A program made the translations under genes and the position numbers. Under the pieces are notes generated by a model. It did not search any database, had not been told where the DNA came from, and saw nothing but the letters and a program-made list of their open reading frames with translations. Below, one piece after another: positions 8,194-16,378 of a stretch of DNA of 64,000 nt. Position 1 is the first letter of the stretch. Every line of letters starts with the position of its first letter. The DNA is from CALFML01 sp044222245 (GTDB lineage: Bacteria > Myxococcota_A > Polyangia > Palsa-1104 > JAEUJZ01), in assembly GCA_044222245.1 (NCBI GenBank), contig JBGANQ010000016.1:68062-132061 (forward strand), read 5' to 3'.

Positions 8194-8638
8194 ATGCTGA
8201 ACAAGACGCTGCCGCTGCCGGCGGCGGCCGATCCGCTGGTGGGGACGCTGGTCGGGGGGCGCTATCAGATCCTGGCCAAGCTCGGCCACGGCGGCATGGG
8301 AGCTGTATATGAGGCGGTCCAGGACTCGATTGAGCGCCGGGTGGCGATCAAAGTCCTGCTCCCCTCGGTCGCCCAGGACGCCGAGATCTCCAAGCGGTTC
8401 GTCAACGAGGCGCGCGCCGTCAACCGCGTCAATCATCCGGGCCTGGTCCAGGTCTCGGACTTCGGGCAGCTCGATAGCGGGGCGCCCTACATTGTCATGG
8501 AGTTCCTCAAGGGGGAGACGCTGCGCCAGCGCATGAGCCGCTTTGGCGGCGGACTCCCGACCACGGAAGTGGTGGAGCTCGGCAGCCAGATAGCCGAGTC
8601 GCTGACCGCTGCCCATGGCCTGGGGATCATTCATCGAG
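8194..8638 (+). pseudogene. Ser/Thr protein kinase, N-terminal part (interrupted)
   Basis: This is the kinase N-lobe and part of the C-lobe: 'GGRYQILAKLGHGGMGAVYEAV' (P-loop), 'RRVAIKVLLP' (Lys53), the αC helix 'KRFVNEARAVNRVNHPGLVQVSDFG', the hinge 'YIVMEFLKGETLRQRM', ending at 'LTAAHGLGIIHR'. Coding stops being kinase exactly at the HR of the catalytic HRD loop; the continuation D-L-K-P-E-N is found at 10705 after a 2.07-kb insert. ATG 8194 is preferred because it sits just before the conserved region; a GTG at 8149 is possible. Read-through gives about 60 unrelated residues before a stop at 8821-8823. It cannot be catalytic unless the insert is removed. Confidence 0.88.
8632..8638. repeat. 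Left copy of 7-bp direct repeat CATCGAG (target-site-duplication-like)
   Basis: CATCGAG here is repeated exactly at 10705-10711. The left copy completes 'ATC ATT CAT CGA G' of the kinase and the right copy continues 'CGA GAT CTG AAA CCT'. Joining at the repeat restores the kinase reading frame and the canonical HRDLKPEN motif, so the repeat marks the insertion site. Confidence 0.85.
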
Positions 8639-8798
8639 CACCATGCTCTCAGTCGAGAAGCTGGGTCCAGGCTTTCCAGCGGCCGCCGGCGGCGAAGGAC
8701 TCGCGGTGGAAACCTGATGCCAGGGCTTCACGCCCAGGGCGGTCACGCAAGGCGCCGGGGCGAGAGCGGAGGCCGCGGCGGCGCGGCTCGACCGGGCC

Positions 8799-9563
8799 TC
8801 AGGCCGCTGGGCGCGCGGCTTGACTGAACAGGTAGACGCCGCGCCGCAGTCCGTGTACGAAGCCCCGCGGCGCGAGGCCGCGACCTTCGCGAAAGGGCGA
8901 GAAGCGCAGCGATGCCTGATCCAGCGTGAGCTCGGTGGTCAGGTGCAGCTCTGCCACCGGGTGCCAGGTTGCGCCGGGGGCATCCTGGGCCTGCAGCTGC
9001 AGCACCGCGGTGCCGGCGGCGGCGGCGGCAGCGAGGCGGCGGTTGCGGTCGGCGGCTGCCGGTGCTGGGGCCGCGGGTCGCAGGCGAAAGCGCAGCGAGC
9101 CGACCCCGCTGACTTCAAAGGGCGACACGCCATAATAGGTATTATCCAGGAAGTCGTGCACGTTGGTCCACAGCGGCGCCACCGGCGTCAGCACCGGCAG
9201 CGGGATGGTCGCCAGCAGCAGATCCTGATCGCCGCTTTGGGGCGCTGCGCCGGGCGTGTCCTGAAAGCGCACGGCGATGCCGAGGACATCCGGCCGCTCA
9301 TGGCTGCGCCACCACGCCCCCGAGAGGCGCACAAGGGCCGCCGGACCAAGCCGCTCGCCCAGACTCTGCAGCGTCCCGGCGCTCGGCACCACGTCGGCCC
9401 GGTAGCAGACGCCGCTCGGGTGAAAAAACCGCGCCTGCCGCAGGAAGCTGCCGACTCCGAACAGCGGCGCCAGGAAGAGCCCAGCGGCCCTTCCCAGAAG
9501 TCCAGTTAAATCCGTCATAGGAGCAAGCATGGGAGCCAACTGGGCAATGCGCAAGGACAGCAT
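8799..9563 (-). CDS. Catalase-like-fold protein of unknown function
   Basis: The 254-residue protein has stretches reminiscent of the catalase-like beta-barrel: 'ARFFHPSGVCYRADVVPSAG', 'LVRLSGAWWRSHERPDVLGIAVRF' and 'GSLRFRLRP'. The usual catalase heme-ligand region is not seen, so peroxide dismutation is not claimed. The N-terminus is hydrophobic (LGRAAGLFLAPLFGVG) but lacks a clear signal-peptide cleavage site. Starts at 9563, 9530 or 9518 are all possible and none has a good Shine-Dalgarno site. It lies wholly inside the insert that splits the kinase and is transcribed divergently from the lipoprotein at 9627. Confidence 0.55.
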   Translation of the reverse strand: MLSLRIAQLAPMLAPMTDLTGLLGRAAGLFLAPLFGVGSFLRQARFFHPSGVCYRADVVPSAGTLQSLGERLGPAALVRLSGAWWRSHERPDVLGIAVRFQDTPGAAPQSGDQDLLLATIPLPVLTPVAPLWTNVHDFLDNTYYGVSPFEVSGVGSLRFRLRPAAPAPAAADRNRRLAAAAAAGTAVLQLQAQDAPGATWHPVAELHLTTELTLDQASLRFSPFREGRGLAPRGFVHGLRRGVYLFSQAARPAA

Positions 9564-9626
9564 TGTCGGCGCGAGCTATTGGTCTGTCTCTTGTATACTA
9601 TTCTTGTCGGATAAAAAGGAGGCTAC

Positions 9627-9980
9627 ATGAAAGCGCCCACTCTGCTCGGCTGTCTGCTACTGGGACTATCCCTTGCCAGCTGCGGAACTCCAGTCAACCA
9701 GCCCTACGAAGCCTGCGACTACGGACACGCCTGCACGGGGGGGACCCAGTGCCTGCAGACGAGCCTCCCGGCCTCGTCCGGCTTCACCGGAGCCCTGTGC
9801 ACCAACGTCTGCAACCAGCCCGCCGACTGCCTGCAGGATCTGCAGAACTACGCGACGATCTGTGTCAACTCGCAGTGTTACATCCAGTGCCCGACCGGCG
9901 GCTACAACTGCCCGTACGGCACCGGCTGCCTGCAGTTTTCCGATCAGTTCGGGTATCCAGTCAACCTCTGTACGCCCTGA
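9627..9980 (+). CDS. Small Cys-rich lipoprotein
   Basis: A 117-residue protein with signal peptide 'MKAPTLLGCLLLGLSLASC' and a lipobox ending at Cys19, followed by a mature part with about a dozen cysteines ('CDYGHACTGGTQCLQ', 'CTNVCNQPADCLQ', 'CVNSQCYIQCPTGGYNCPYGTGCLQ'), probably disulfide-bonded in the envelope. A strong Shine-Dalgarno AAGGAGG precedes the ATG, and a TATACT at 9594-9599 could be a -10 box. Such repeated C-x(4-6)-C proteins with lipoboxes are common in myxobacteria; no function is known. It ends before a hairpin terminator shared with the converging gene at 10115. Confidence 0.85.
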   Translation: MKAPTLLGCLLLGLSLASCGTPVNQPYEACDYGHACTGGTQCLQTSLPASSGFTGALCTNVCNQPADCLQDLQNYATICVNSQCYIQCPTGGYNCPYGTGCLQFSDQFGYPVNLCTP

Positions 9981-10040
9981 GCGCGACCTGGCCGGGGTGC
10001 GCCGCCGCGCGCGCGGACGGCGGAGTCGCTGCGGCCGGAC

Positions 10041-10076
10041 AAAAAAAGGCGCCAGAGGGAATCTGGCGCCTTTTTT
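10041..10076. terminator. Bidirectional intrinsic terminator
   Basis: A perfect 9-bp stem (GGCGCCAGA / TCTGGCGCC, 5-base loop) is preceded by seven A and followed by six T, so it forms a hairpin plus U-tract on both strands. It sits between the converging lipoprotein (ends 9980) and the Lys/Thr-rich gene (ends 10115) and would stop both transcripts. Confidence 0.9.
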
Positions 10077-10114
10077 CTTGCCGCAGCTCGGCGCCGTCAG
10101 CGCCGTGCCGGGAG

Positions 10115-10414
10115 CTACTTGGTCTTGGTCTCGGTCTCGGTCTTGTTCGTGGTCTTGACCGTGCCGTCGTCGTTCTTGTCCTTGGTGGTCTTGGTCTTCT
10201 TGGTGGTCTCGGTCCCGGTGTTCGGGTCTGCGGTCTTAACCTCGGTGTTGACCTCGCCGGTCCCGTCGCTCTTGACGTCCTTTTTCTTCTTGACCGAGAC
10301 CTTGGTGCCGTCGGCCTTCACGGTCTCCGACTTGGTCTTGGTGGCCTCGTCGGCCAGGGCGGGGCCGGCAAGGAGGAGCGTGCTGGCGAGGAGGGCGCTG
10401 AATAAACGAGTCAT
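10115..10414 (-). CDS. Lys/Thr-rich secreted protein
   Basis: The 99-residue protein has a clean signal peptide (MTRLFSALLASTLLLAGPALA) and a mature part made almost entirely of Lys, Thr, Asp, Glu, Val and Gly ('KTKSETVKADGTKVSVKKKKDVKSDGTGEV', 'TETTKKTKTTKDKNDDGTVKTTNKTETETKTK'). The 'DGT' spacing suggests degenerate repeats. The ATG at 10414 is chosen because AAGGAG lies just upstream; the longer reading from 10516 lacks this. It is probably a disordered or beta-stranded periplasmic protein of unknown function. It lies in the kinase-splitting insert. Confidence 0.78.
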   Translation of the reverse strand: MTRLFSALLASTLLLAGPALADEATKTKSETVKADGTKVSVKKKKDVKSDGTGEVNTEVKTADPNTGTETTKKTKTTKDKNDDGTVKTTNKTETETKTK

Positions 10415-10583
10415 GGTTGGTCTCCTTGAAGTGATTGGTTGGCCACCGGCGGCTTGCGGCTCGCTGGTGAGGTTCGTCCTTTTGCGAAAGCACGCGACAT
10501 GCCATTTCATCCGCATTGGGCGGTAGGGTTCTCGACCAGTAGCTCAGCGGGGAGGGCGGCCAGGGCCCAAGGGGTGTGCGAAT

Positions 10584-10600
10584 CTGACACGCTGTGTCAG
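10584..10600. promoter_or_regulatory. Perfect 7-bp-arm inverted repeat, operator-like
   Basis: CTGACAC-GCT-GTGTCAG is a perfect dyad with a 3-base centre, located about 170 bases upstream of the reverse-strand secreted-protein gene and near the right edge of the insert. Its symmetry is typical of a dimeric regulator site; the regulator is unknown. It could also be a small hairpin linked to the insert's end. Confidence 0.4.
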
Positions 10601-10704
10601 TCTGCCGCGCACACCGGGCGCCTCGGGCGCAAGCAGTGTTCCAGCTCTGTTCCACGGCGCCATCCGCTGCGCGTCCGGCGACGGCCTGGCGCCAGGCAAT
10701 CGGA

Positions 10705-11622
10705 CATCGAGATCTGAAACCTGAAAACGTCATGATTGTGCCCGATCCCCACATGCCGCACGGGGAGCGGACCAAGCTGCTCGACTTTGGCATTGCCAAG
10801 TTTACCGCCTCGGCGGATGAGTCAAACTCGCGGACCCAGCTGAGCGCCGTCATGGGCTCGCCGAGCTATATGTCACCCGAGCAGTGCCGCGGGGCGAGCC
10901 TGGTCGATGATCGGACGGACGTGTACTCGCTCGGCTGCATGCTCTACGAGATGCTCTGCGGCCAGCCGCCGTTCGTCGGTGAGTCCATGGCCGACCTGAT
11001 GGCCAAGCACCAGTTCGAGCCGCCGCTGCCGCTTGGCCGGCGGACCGCCGGGGTGCCGCCGCCGCTGCTGGCGCTGGTCGACCTGCTGCTGACCAAGGAT
11101 CGCACGCAGCGCCCGGCGATGAGCCAGGTCCTCGAAGGGCTGGAGACGCTGCGCCAGCTGCTGCCGCAGATCGCGCAGCGCCGCAGCGCCCGCATGCCCA
11201 CCCTGCACCCGCCGGTGGAGCCGCCCGCCGGCCCCCACCTCTCGACGCTCGGTCAGTCGGCGGGGCAGGGGCAGCGCGAGCCGGCGCCGGGGCGGCGCTC
11301 GCTCCTTATCACGGTGACGGCGGCGCTGGTGACGCTGGCCTTGCTGATGCCGCTGCTGCTCGGGTCCCGGCTCGGCTTTCAGCGCTCGCCGGCGCCGGGG
11401 GCGCAGCAGCCGAGCGTGCCCCCGGGTCCGCCCGTCACCGTCCCGCCGCCCAAGTCGGTGATCCCGACGATCGCCGTGAGCGGTCCGGCCGAGCCCGCGG
11501 TGGAACCGGCCAAAGAGCCCAAGCGACCCCCGCCGCGCAAGGAGGGCCACCATCTCTCAGCGCACAAGAAGAAGCCGCCGCCGCCGCCATCTACGGGGCA
11601 GCACCTGATCCTGGTCGAGTAG
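10705..11622 (+). pseudogene. Ser/Thr protein kinase, C-terminal part with membrane anchor (interrupted)
   Basis: Resuming at the right copy of CATCGAG, this fragment gives 'HRDLKPENVMIVPDP', 'KLLDFGIAKF' (DFG), activation-segment end 'GSPSYMSPEQCRG', 'DVYSLGCMLYEMLCGQPPF' and the C-lobe, then a single transmembrane segment ('SLLITVTAALVTLALLMPLLLGS'). A Pro/Lys-rich tail follows ('PPPRKEGHHLSAHKKKPPPPP'). Joined to 8194-8638 it gives a standard Hanks-type membrane kinase. There is no proper start of its own: an upstream in-frame GTG at 10594 yields junk residues before HRD. The kinase as a whole is inactive in this arrangement. It ends just before the convergent cyclase gene. Confidence 0.9.
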
Positions 11623-11634
11623 CGGCCGCCGCGC

Positions 11635-12606
11635 CTACCGCACCAGGGCCGTGTGTCCGGGGTCGGGCGCCAGCTTGAGGGTCGAGAGGAAGCGGATCAC
11701 GATGGTCTTGGCGAGGATGACGCTCGTGCCGACGCGGACCTCGGCCTCTTCGCCCTTTTGCAGGATCCGCCCGTCCACCTCGGTAAGCTGCGACGACACC
11801 GAGCGCAGCACGAAGCCGTCCGGGCGCCGCCGCAGCTCGAAGTGCCAGCGGCTGACCATGTTGTTCAGGCGCTCCTCGCTCAGCTTGATGACGATGTCAT
11901 TGGCCTTGACGCCATCGAGCTCGCTGATGCGGCCAAAGCTAATCGTATCGAGCGCCGGCAGCGGCAGCTGTTCGCCGCTGTTCTCGATGCGCACAAACTC
12001 GGGGAAGCGCGATGGATCCCACCAGATGAGCTCCATCAAGATAACCTTATGCTCGATCCCCTTGAGCTCGACCGGCTCCAGGGGCTTGCAGCGGATGCGC
12101 AGGGCGCTCGGCAGCTCGGAGTAGACCTGGCGGGTGATGCGGATCTCGCCCGGGCGGCTGGAGCTGGCGACGCGCGAGCTGAGGTTGACGGCGTCGCCGG
12201 TGACCACCACCGAGTCGGTGAGCACGCTGCCCCAGTGGATGCCGATGCGCACCGCCAGCTGGTGCTCGCGCGGGCGATGGAAGTTGTCGGCGGAGATCCG
12301 GCGCTGCAGCTCGATCATCGCGCTGCACGCCGCCTCGACCTGGGGGAAGCACAGAAAGGCGCCATCGCCGGCGGTGTCGACGACGCGGCCGCCGCGCTCG
12401 CCGATCACGCTCTGGATGTGATCGAAGTGGCGCTGCTGCAGGCTGCGGCCTGCCTCGTTGCCAAAGCGGGCAAAATACGGAGTGGAGCCAACAATATCGG
12501 AGAAGACCAGCGCGACGTGGCGCTCGTACTTCTTGCTAATCAGCGCCGACAGCTCCGACTGGAGCCGGATCGCCTCGGTTAAAGTTAAGGTCTCCAGGTC
12601 GATCAT
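11635..12606 (-). CDS. Class III adenylate/guanylate cyclase with C-terminal FHA-like domain
   Basis: The 323-residue protein opens with a short helix, then a cyclase homology domain: 'HVALVFSDIVGSTPYFARFG' with metal Asp37, 'GGRVVDTAGDGAFLCF' with the second metal Asp81, and 'VRIGIHWGSVLTDSVVVTGDAVNLSSRVASSS'. The C-terminal part (about 220-315) has FHA landmarks: 'ISFGR', 'NDIVI', 'NMVSRWHFELRRRPDGFVLRSVSS' and 'VDGRILQKGEEAEVRVG'. FHA domains bind phosphothreonine, so this could link a kinase to cyclic-nucleotide signalling, and it lies convergent to a Ser/Thr kinase. No transmembrane segment is seen. Substrate (ATP or GTP) cannot be decided. Confidence 0.87.
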   Translation of the reverse strand: MIDLETLTLTEAIRLQSELSALISKKYERHVALVFSDIVGSTPYFARFGNEAGRSLQQRHFDHIQSVIGERGGRVVDTAGDGAFLCFPQVEAACSAMIELQRRISADNFHRPREHQLAVRIGIHWGSVLTDSVVVTGDAVNLSSRVASSSRPGEIRITRQVYSELPSALRIRCKPLEPVELKGIEHKVILMELIWWDPSRFPEFVRIENSGEQLPLPALDTISFGRISELDGVKANDIVIKLSEERLNNMVSRWHFELRRRPDGFVLRSVSSQLTEVDGRILQKGEEAEVRVGTSVILAKTIVIRFLSTLKLAPDPGHTALVR

Positions 12607-12830
12607 AATCCCGAAAGTATATCAGCGACGGGATCAGCCACACAAGCACGCAGGCTCGGCGGCAGCTGCGAGTCCGGGCAGGGCGACGGCGCCGGGGGGT
12701 CGCGGCAGTCGCGCCGCGAGCCCGCCCGCGACCTCTGGGCCGGCGGTCCGACCATTGCCGGCCGGCGGTACGTCCGACGGTCACGCGTAGACATGGGCAC
12801 TTGCTCGCTTCTATACTGCGACCTGAACGC

Positions 12831-14204
12831 ATGGCAAACCTCACCAGCCCAGCTGCGGAACCGGCCTGCCGCGGCGATCGTGTGCCCGCGCGGGTGGTGG
12901 TCATCGGTGGCGGCATCACCGGCTGCGTGCTGGCCGAGCGGCTGGGCGAGCGCTGGCCGGGCGCGCAGGTGCAGCTGCTCGAAGGGGGGCCGGCGCTCGG
13001 CGGGCTGTCGGTGGCGAGCGAGCCGGACGAGATAGGCTGGGACCGCTTCTACCATGTGGTGACGCCGCAGGATCGACGGCTCATCGACTGGCTGACGCGG
13101 CTCGGGCTCCAGGAGCGGCTGCGCTGGAAGGCGGCCCGCACCGGCTTTTATACCGAGGGGCGCCTGCACCCCTTCAACACCCCGCTCGACTTTCTCACCT
13201 TTTCGCCGCTGTCGCTGCCGCAGAAGGCGCGGCTGGCGGCGACGATCCTTTACGCCTCGCGAGTCAGCGACGGCGCCCCGCTGGAGAAGCTGACCGCCGA
13301 GGCCTGGCTGCGCAAGCTGTCGGGCGACGGCGTCTATGACAAGATCTGGGGCCCGCTGCTCCGCGCCAAGCTCGGCAGCGCGCACGGCGAGGCCGCCGCG
13401 GCGTTCATCTGGTCGACGATCCGCCGCCTGTACGCCACCCGCGAGGGCGAGGGCAAGAGCGAGTCGTTCGGCTACATCTCCGGCGGCTACGCCCCGGTCT
13501 TCCGCGCCGCCGCGGCGTACCTGCAGGCGCGCGGGGTGCAGATCCACAATAACGCCCAGGTCGTCGCCATCGAGCCCGGGCCGCAGCCGGCCACGCTGCG
13601 CGTGCGCACCGCCGCCGGCGCCGAGCTTTTCGCCGACCGCGTGATCTTCACCGGGCCGAGCCGCGCTCTGCCCAAGCTGTGCGCCGCGCTGCCGGTGCCG
13701 GCCGGGCTGCTGGAGCGGGCGGCGGCGCAGCGCTACCTGGGCGTCATCTGCATGGTGGTCAAGCTGCGGCGCGCCCTCAGCCCCTACTATGTGCTCAACC
13801 TGACCGACCCCGGGCTCCCGTTTACCGGCGTCATCGGCCTTACCACCCTGGTCGATCCCGAGGAGGTCGGCGGCTCGCACCTTATCTACCTGCCGCGCTA
13901 CCTGCCCGACGACGACCCCGACTTCGCCAAGCCAGACCAGGCGTTTTACGAGCCGTTTATGGCGGCGCTGCAGCGGATCTTCTGGCGGCGCGGCTTCCGG
14001 CCCGACGAGGTCGTGCTGTGGCGGGTCTTCCGCACGCGCTTTGTCAGCCCGCTGCATGTGCTGCGCTACGACGAGCTGCGGCTGCCTGTCACGATCGTGC
14101 CGCGGCAGCTCTACCTGCTCAACACCGGCCGGGTGCTCGGCGGGACGCTCAACAACAACCAGATGATCGAGGAAGCCGAGCTCGGGCTCGGTGAGATGGG
14201 GTGA
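12831..14204 (+). CDS. FAD-dependent oxidoreductase (amine oxidase / protoporphyrinogen-oxidase-like)
   Basis: From ATG 12831 the protein is 457 residues with an N-terminal dinucleotide-binding motif 'RVVVIGGGITGCVLAERLGERW' and 'VQLLEGGPALGGLS', the NAD(P)/FAD flavoprotein signature also found in UDP-galactopyranose mutase and phytoene/protoporphyrinogen oxidases. Central parts 'FYTEGRLHPFNTPLDFLTF', 'KIWGPLLRAKLG' and 'YISGGYAPVFRAAAAYL' match the family of membrane-associated FAD proteins linked to polysaccharide or lipid steps. The C-terminus ends 'GRVLGGTLNNNQMIEEAELG'. Its stop overlaps the ATG of the ArsA-like ATPase by one base (TGATG). Substrate unknown. The 224-base gap upstream, divergent from the cyclase, presumably holds both promoters. 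Confidence 0.82.
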   Translation: MANLTSPAAEPACRGDRVPARVVVIGGGITGCVLAERLGERWPGAQVQLLEGGPALGGLSVASEPDEIGWDRFYHVVTPQDRRLIDWLTRLGLQERLRWKAARTGFYTEGRLHPFNTPLDFLTFSPLSLPQKARLAATILYASRVSDGAPLEKLTAEAWLRKLSGDGVYDKIWGPLLRAKLGSAHGEAAAAFIWSTIRRLYATREGEGKSESFGYISGGYAPVFRAAAAYLQARGVQIHNNAQVVAIEPGPQPATLRVRTAAGAELFADRVIFTGPSRALPKLCAALPVPAGLLERAAAQRYLGVICMVVKLRRALSPYYVLNLTDPGLPFTGVIGLTTLVDPEEVGGSHLIYLPRYLPDDDPDFAKPDQAFYEPFMAALQRIFWRRGFRPDEVVLWRVFRTRFVSPLHVLRYDELRLPVTIVPRQLYLLNTGRVLGGTLNNNQMIEEAELGLGEMG

Positions 14205-15466
14205 TGGCGGAAGGTTCGTCGGCCAAGATGGATGACCCGGTCTCTGCCGGCGCTCCCGGCGGCGGTGCCGGGGCCGGCGCGAGCGTCAGTGACACCGCGG
14301 ACGGCAGCGCGGCGGCCCTGCAGCGGCTGCTTGGCGAGCGCCGCATCCTGATCGTCGTCGGCTCGGGCGGCGTCGGCAAGACCACCACGGCGGCGACGCT
14401 GGCGCTGTTGGCGGCGCTGAGCGGCAAGAAGGTGCTGGTGCTGACCATCGACCCGGCGCGCCGCCTGGCCGATGCGCTCGGCCTCAAAGAGCTCGGGCAC
14501 GACATCCAGCAGGTGCCCCCCGCCAAGCTCGAGCAGGTCGCGGCGCAGCGTCGGGTCGCCCCGGCGGCCGGCGGCCGGCTCGACGCCATGATGCTCGACC
14601 AGAAGCGTGCCTTCGACGAGATCGTGCACCGCTACGCCCAGGGGGCCGAGCTGCGGCAGCGCATCATGAACAACGCCATCTACCAGCAGATCGCCAGCTC
14701 CCTGGCGGGCTCGCACGAGTACGCGGCGGTGTCCAAGCTGTACGAGCTTTACTCTGAGGGCAGCTACGACCTCATCGTCCTGGATACGCCGCCGACCGAG
14801 AACGCCCTGGACTTCCTTGAGGCCCCCGACAAGGTCAGCCAGGCGGTGGACTCGCCGACCATGCAGTGGATCATCAAGCCCTCGGCGCAGGCGGGCACCT
14901 GGGGGCTGCGGATGATCGGCATGGGCAGCGCGTTCGTGCTCAAGGGCCTGGCGCGCTTTGTCGGGTCGCGGTTCCTCGACCAGATGGCCGAGTTTTTCGT
15001 CGAGTTCAGCCAGGTGTTCGCCGGCTTCCGCGAGCGCTCGCAGAAGGTGCAGGAGCTGCTGCACCGCTCCGAGGTCGCCTTCATCCTGGTGTGCAGCCCG
15101 GAGCCGCTGTCGATCGACGAGGCGCTGTACTTTCACGAGCGCCTGGTGCGCGCCCACATGAACATCGGCGCCTGCGTCGTCAACCGGGTGCACAAGCCGG
15201 GACCGCCGCGCCCCGCCGAGCTCGAGGCGCTGCTGCGCGCCCGTCCGGAGCTGGCCGGCTACGCCGCCGACGACCTGGAGAAGCTGGCGGTCGACCTTGG
15301 GCGGACCTACGACGAGCAGCAGGTGCTCGCCGAGACCGATGCCGCCTCGATCCAGCGCCTGGCGCAGAGCGCCAGCGAGCCGATCCGCCAGGTGCCGATG
15401 TTCGAGCAGGACATCCACGATGCCGAGGGGATCGCCCTGCTCGGCAGCCACCTGCTACCCGCTTAG
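14204..15466 (+). CDS. ArsA/Get3-family ATPase
   Basis: The 420-residue protein carries a deviant Walker A 'VVGSGGVGKTTTAATLAL' (about 51-67), 'VLTIDPARRLADALG' and the switch II region 'DLIVLDTPPTENALDFLEAP'. These define the ArsA/TRC40 branch of SIMIBI ATPases, a single-domain version. The Cys pair used for tail-anchored substrate zinc binding is not evident, and no arsenic gene is nearby, so arsenite export is unlikely. It is translationally coupled to the FAD oxidoreductase, suggesting joint action, perhaps in membrane-protein delivery or cofactor handling. The N-terminal 40 residues are low-complexity Gly/Ala. Confidence 0.86.
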   Translation: MAEGSSAKMDDPVSAGAPGGGAGAGASVSDTADGSAAALQRLLGERRILIVVGSGGVGKTTTAATLALLAALSGKKVLVLTIDPARRLADALGLKELGHDIQQVPPAKLEQVAAQRRVAPAAGGRLDAMMLDQKRAFDEIVHRYAQGAELRQRIMNNAIYQQIASSLAGSHEYAAVSKLYELYSEGSYDLIVLDTPPTENALDFLEAPDKVSQAVDSPTMQWIIKPSAQAGTWGLRMIGMGSAFVLKGLARFVGSRFLDQMAEFFVEFSQVFAGFRERSQKVQELLHRSEVAFILVCSPEPLSIDEALYFHERLVRAHMNIGACVVNRVHKPGPPRPAELEALLRARPELAGYAADDLEKLAVDLGRTYDEQQVLAETDAASIQRLAQSASEPIRQVPMFEQDIHDAEGIALLGSHLLPA

Positions 15467-15602
15467 GCCCGATCCGCGCCGCGCCGCGCAAGCTGTCGCT
15501 TGTCGCACCGGCGGGCGCAGAGCGGGCGCGCGGGGCAGGGCGGGCGCGTGCCGGGGGCGGCTCGCCGTTTCGGTCGGCCCGAAGATCTGGTAGCGTGCCG
15601 GC

Positions 15603-16343
15603 ATGTCCGTCGGTGACAAGATCAGCCGGCTCCTGCTCGTCGATGACGACGCGCTGCTGGTGACGGTGCTGGGCGCCGCCCTGGCCGAGGAGGGCTACAC
15701 CGTCGAGGTGGCCCGCGACGGCCGTGACGCCCTGCGCCGCTTCCAGCACAGCCGCCCCGACCTGGTCGTGCTCGACGTCCAGCTGCCCGAGATGGACGGC
15801 CTGGAGGTCTGCCGGCGCCTGCGCGCCCAGGCCACGACGCCGATTATTCTCCTTACCTCGCGCGCCGAAGAGGTGGATCGGGTGACGGGCCTGGACCTGG
15901 GCGCCGATGACTATGTGACCAAGCCGTTCTCGACGCGCGAGCTGTGCGCCCGCATCCGCGCCCTCGACCGGCGGCTGGACCGCCCGCGCGCGGCCCCGGC
16001 GGCGGCGGCGGGGGCCGGCAGCGCCACCGCCCTGCTCGGCGCCGAGCCAGTGCGGGCGGGGGAGCTGCTGCTCGACCCGGCGCGCTTCCTCGCCGCCTGG
16101 AAGGGGCAGCCGGTGCCGCTGACCCGCTCGGAGTTTCAGGTCCTTTTGCTGCTCGCCCGGCGGCGCGGGCTGGTGCTCAGCCGCGAGCAGCTGCTCGATC
16201 TGTGTCGTGGCGACGACGTGGTGGTCACCGACCGCACCATTGATACGTTCATCAAGCGGCTGCGCAAAAAGCTCCGTCAGGCGGACCCCGACTTTGACGC
16301 CATCGAGACCGTGTTCGGGATCGGCTACCGCTATCGCCAGTAG
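15603..16343 (+). CDS. OmpR-type response regulator
   Basis: The 246-residue protein has a receiver domain (acidic pair D14-D15, phospho-acceptor Asp58 in 'LVVLDVQLPEMDGLEV', Thr85, Lys107 in 'VTKPFS') and a C-terminal winged helix ('LTRSEFQVLLLLARRRGLVLSREQLLDLCRGD', 'RTIDTFIKRLRKKLRQ', 'ETVFGIGYRYRQ'). It is a DNA-binding transcription factor, partnered with the sensor kinase 35 bases downstream. The linker holds an Ala/Gly-rich stretch. Its target genes are unknown; the adjacent membrane protein at 17909 is a candidate. Confidence 0.93.
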   Translation: MSVGDKISRLLLVDDDALLVTVLGAALAEEGYTVEVARDGRDALRRFQHSRPDLVVLDVQLPEMDGLEVCRRLRAQATTPIILLTSRAEEVDRVTGLDLGADDYVTKPFSTRELCARIRALDRRLDRPRAAPAAAAGAGSATALLGAEPVRAGELLLDPARFLAAWKGQPVPLTRSEFQVLLLLARRRGLVLSREQLLDLCRGDDVVVTDRTIDTFIKRLRKKLRQADPDFDAIETVFGIGYRYRQ

Positions 16344-16378
16344 CCGCCGGCGGCCGCCAGCGGTCAGGAGATCTGGAA

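Larger units (their letters stand above)
8639..10704. mobile_element. 2.07-kb insertion inside the kinase gene, class unresolved
   Basis: The block lies between two copies of CATCGAG and splits the kinase at its HRD motif. Removing one repeat copy plus the block (2073 bases) restores an intact kinase of about 451 residues. It contains three genes: a reverse catalase-like-fold protein, a forward Cys-rich lipoprotein and a reverse Lys/Thr-rich secreted protein. There is no transposase, resolvase or integrase, and no terminal inverted repeat is evident when the two ends are compared. A 14-bp perfect palindrome (10684-10697, GCCTGGC/GCCAGGC) lies 7 bases inside the right end, and a weaker 'CTGGGTCCAG' lies about 20 bases inside the left end. 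It could be a non-autonomous element, a translocated chromosomal segment or an assembly artefact. Confidence 0.72.

Noticed and set aside
12603..14057. Long reverse-strand ORF of 484 residues
   Set aside because: It is the antisense shadow of the FAD oxidoreductase, rich in Gly/Arg/His with no domain logic.
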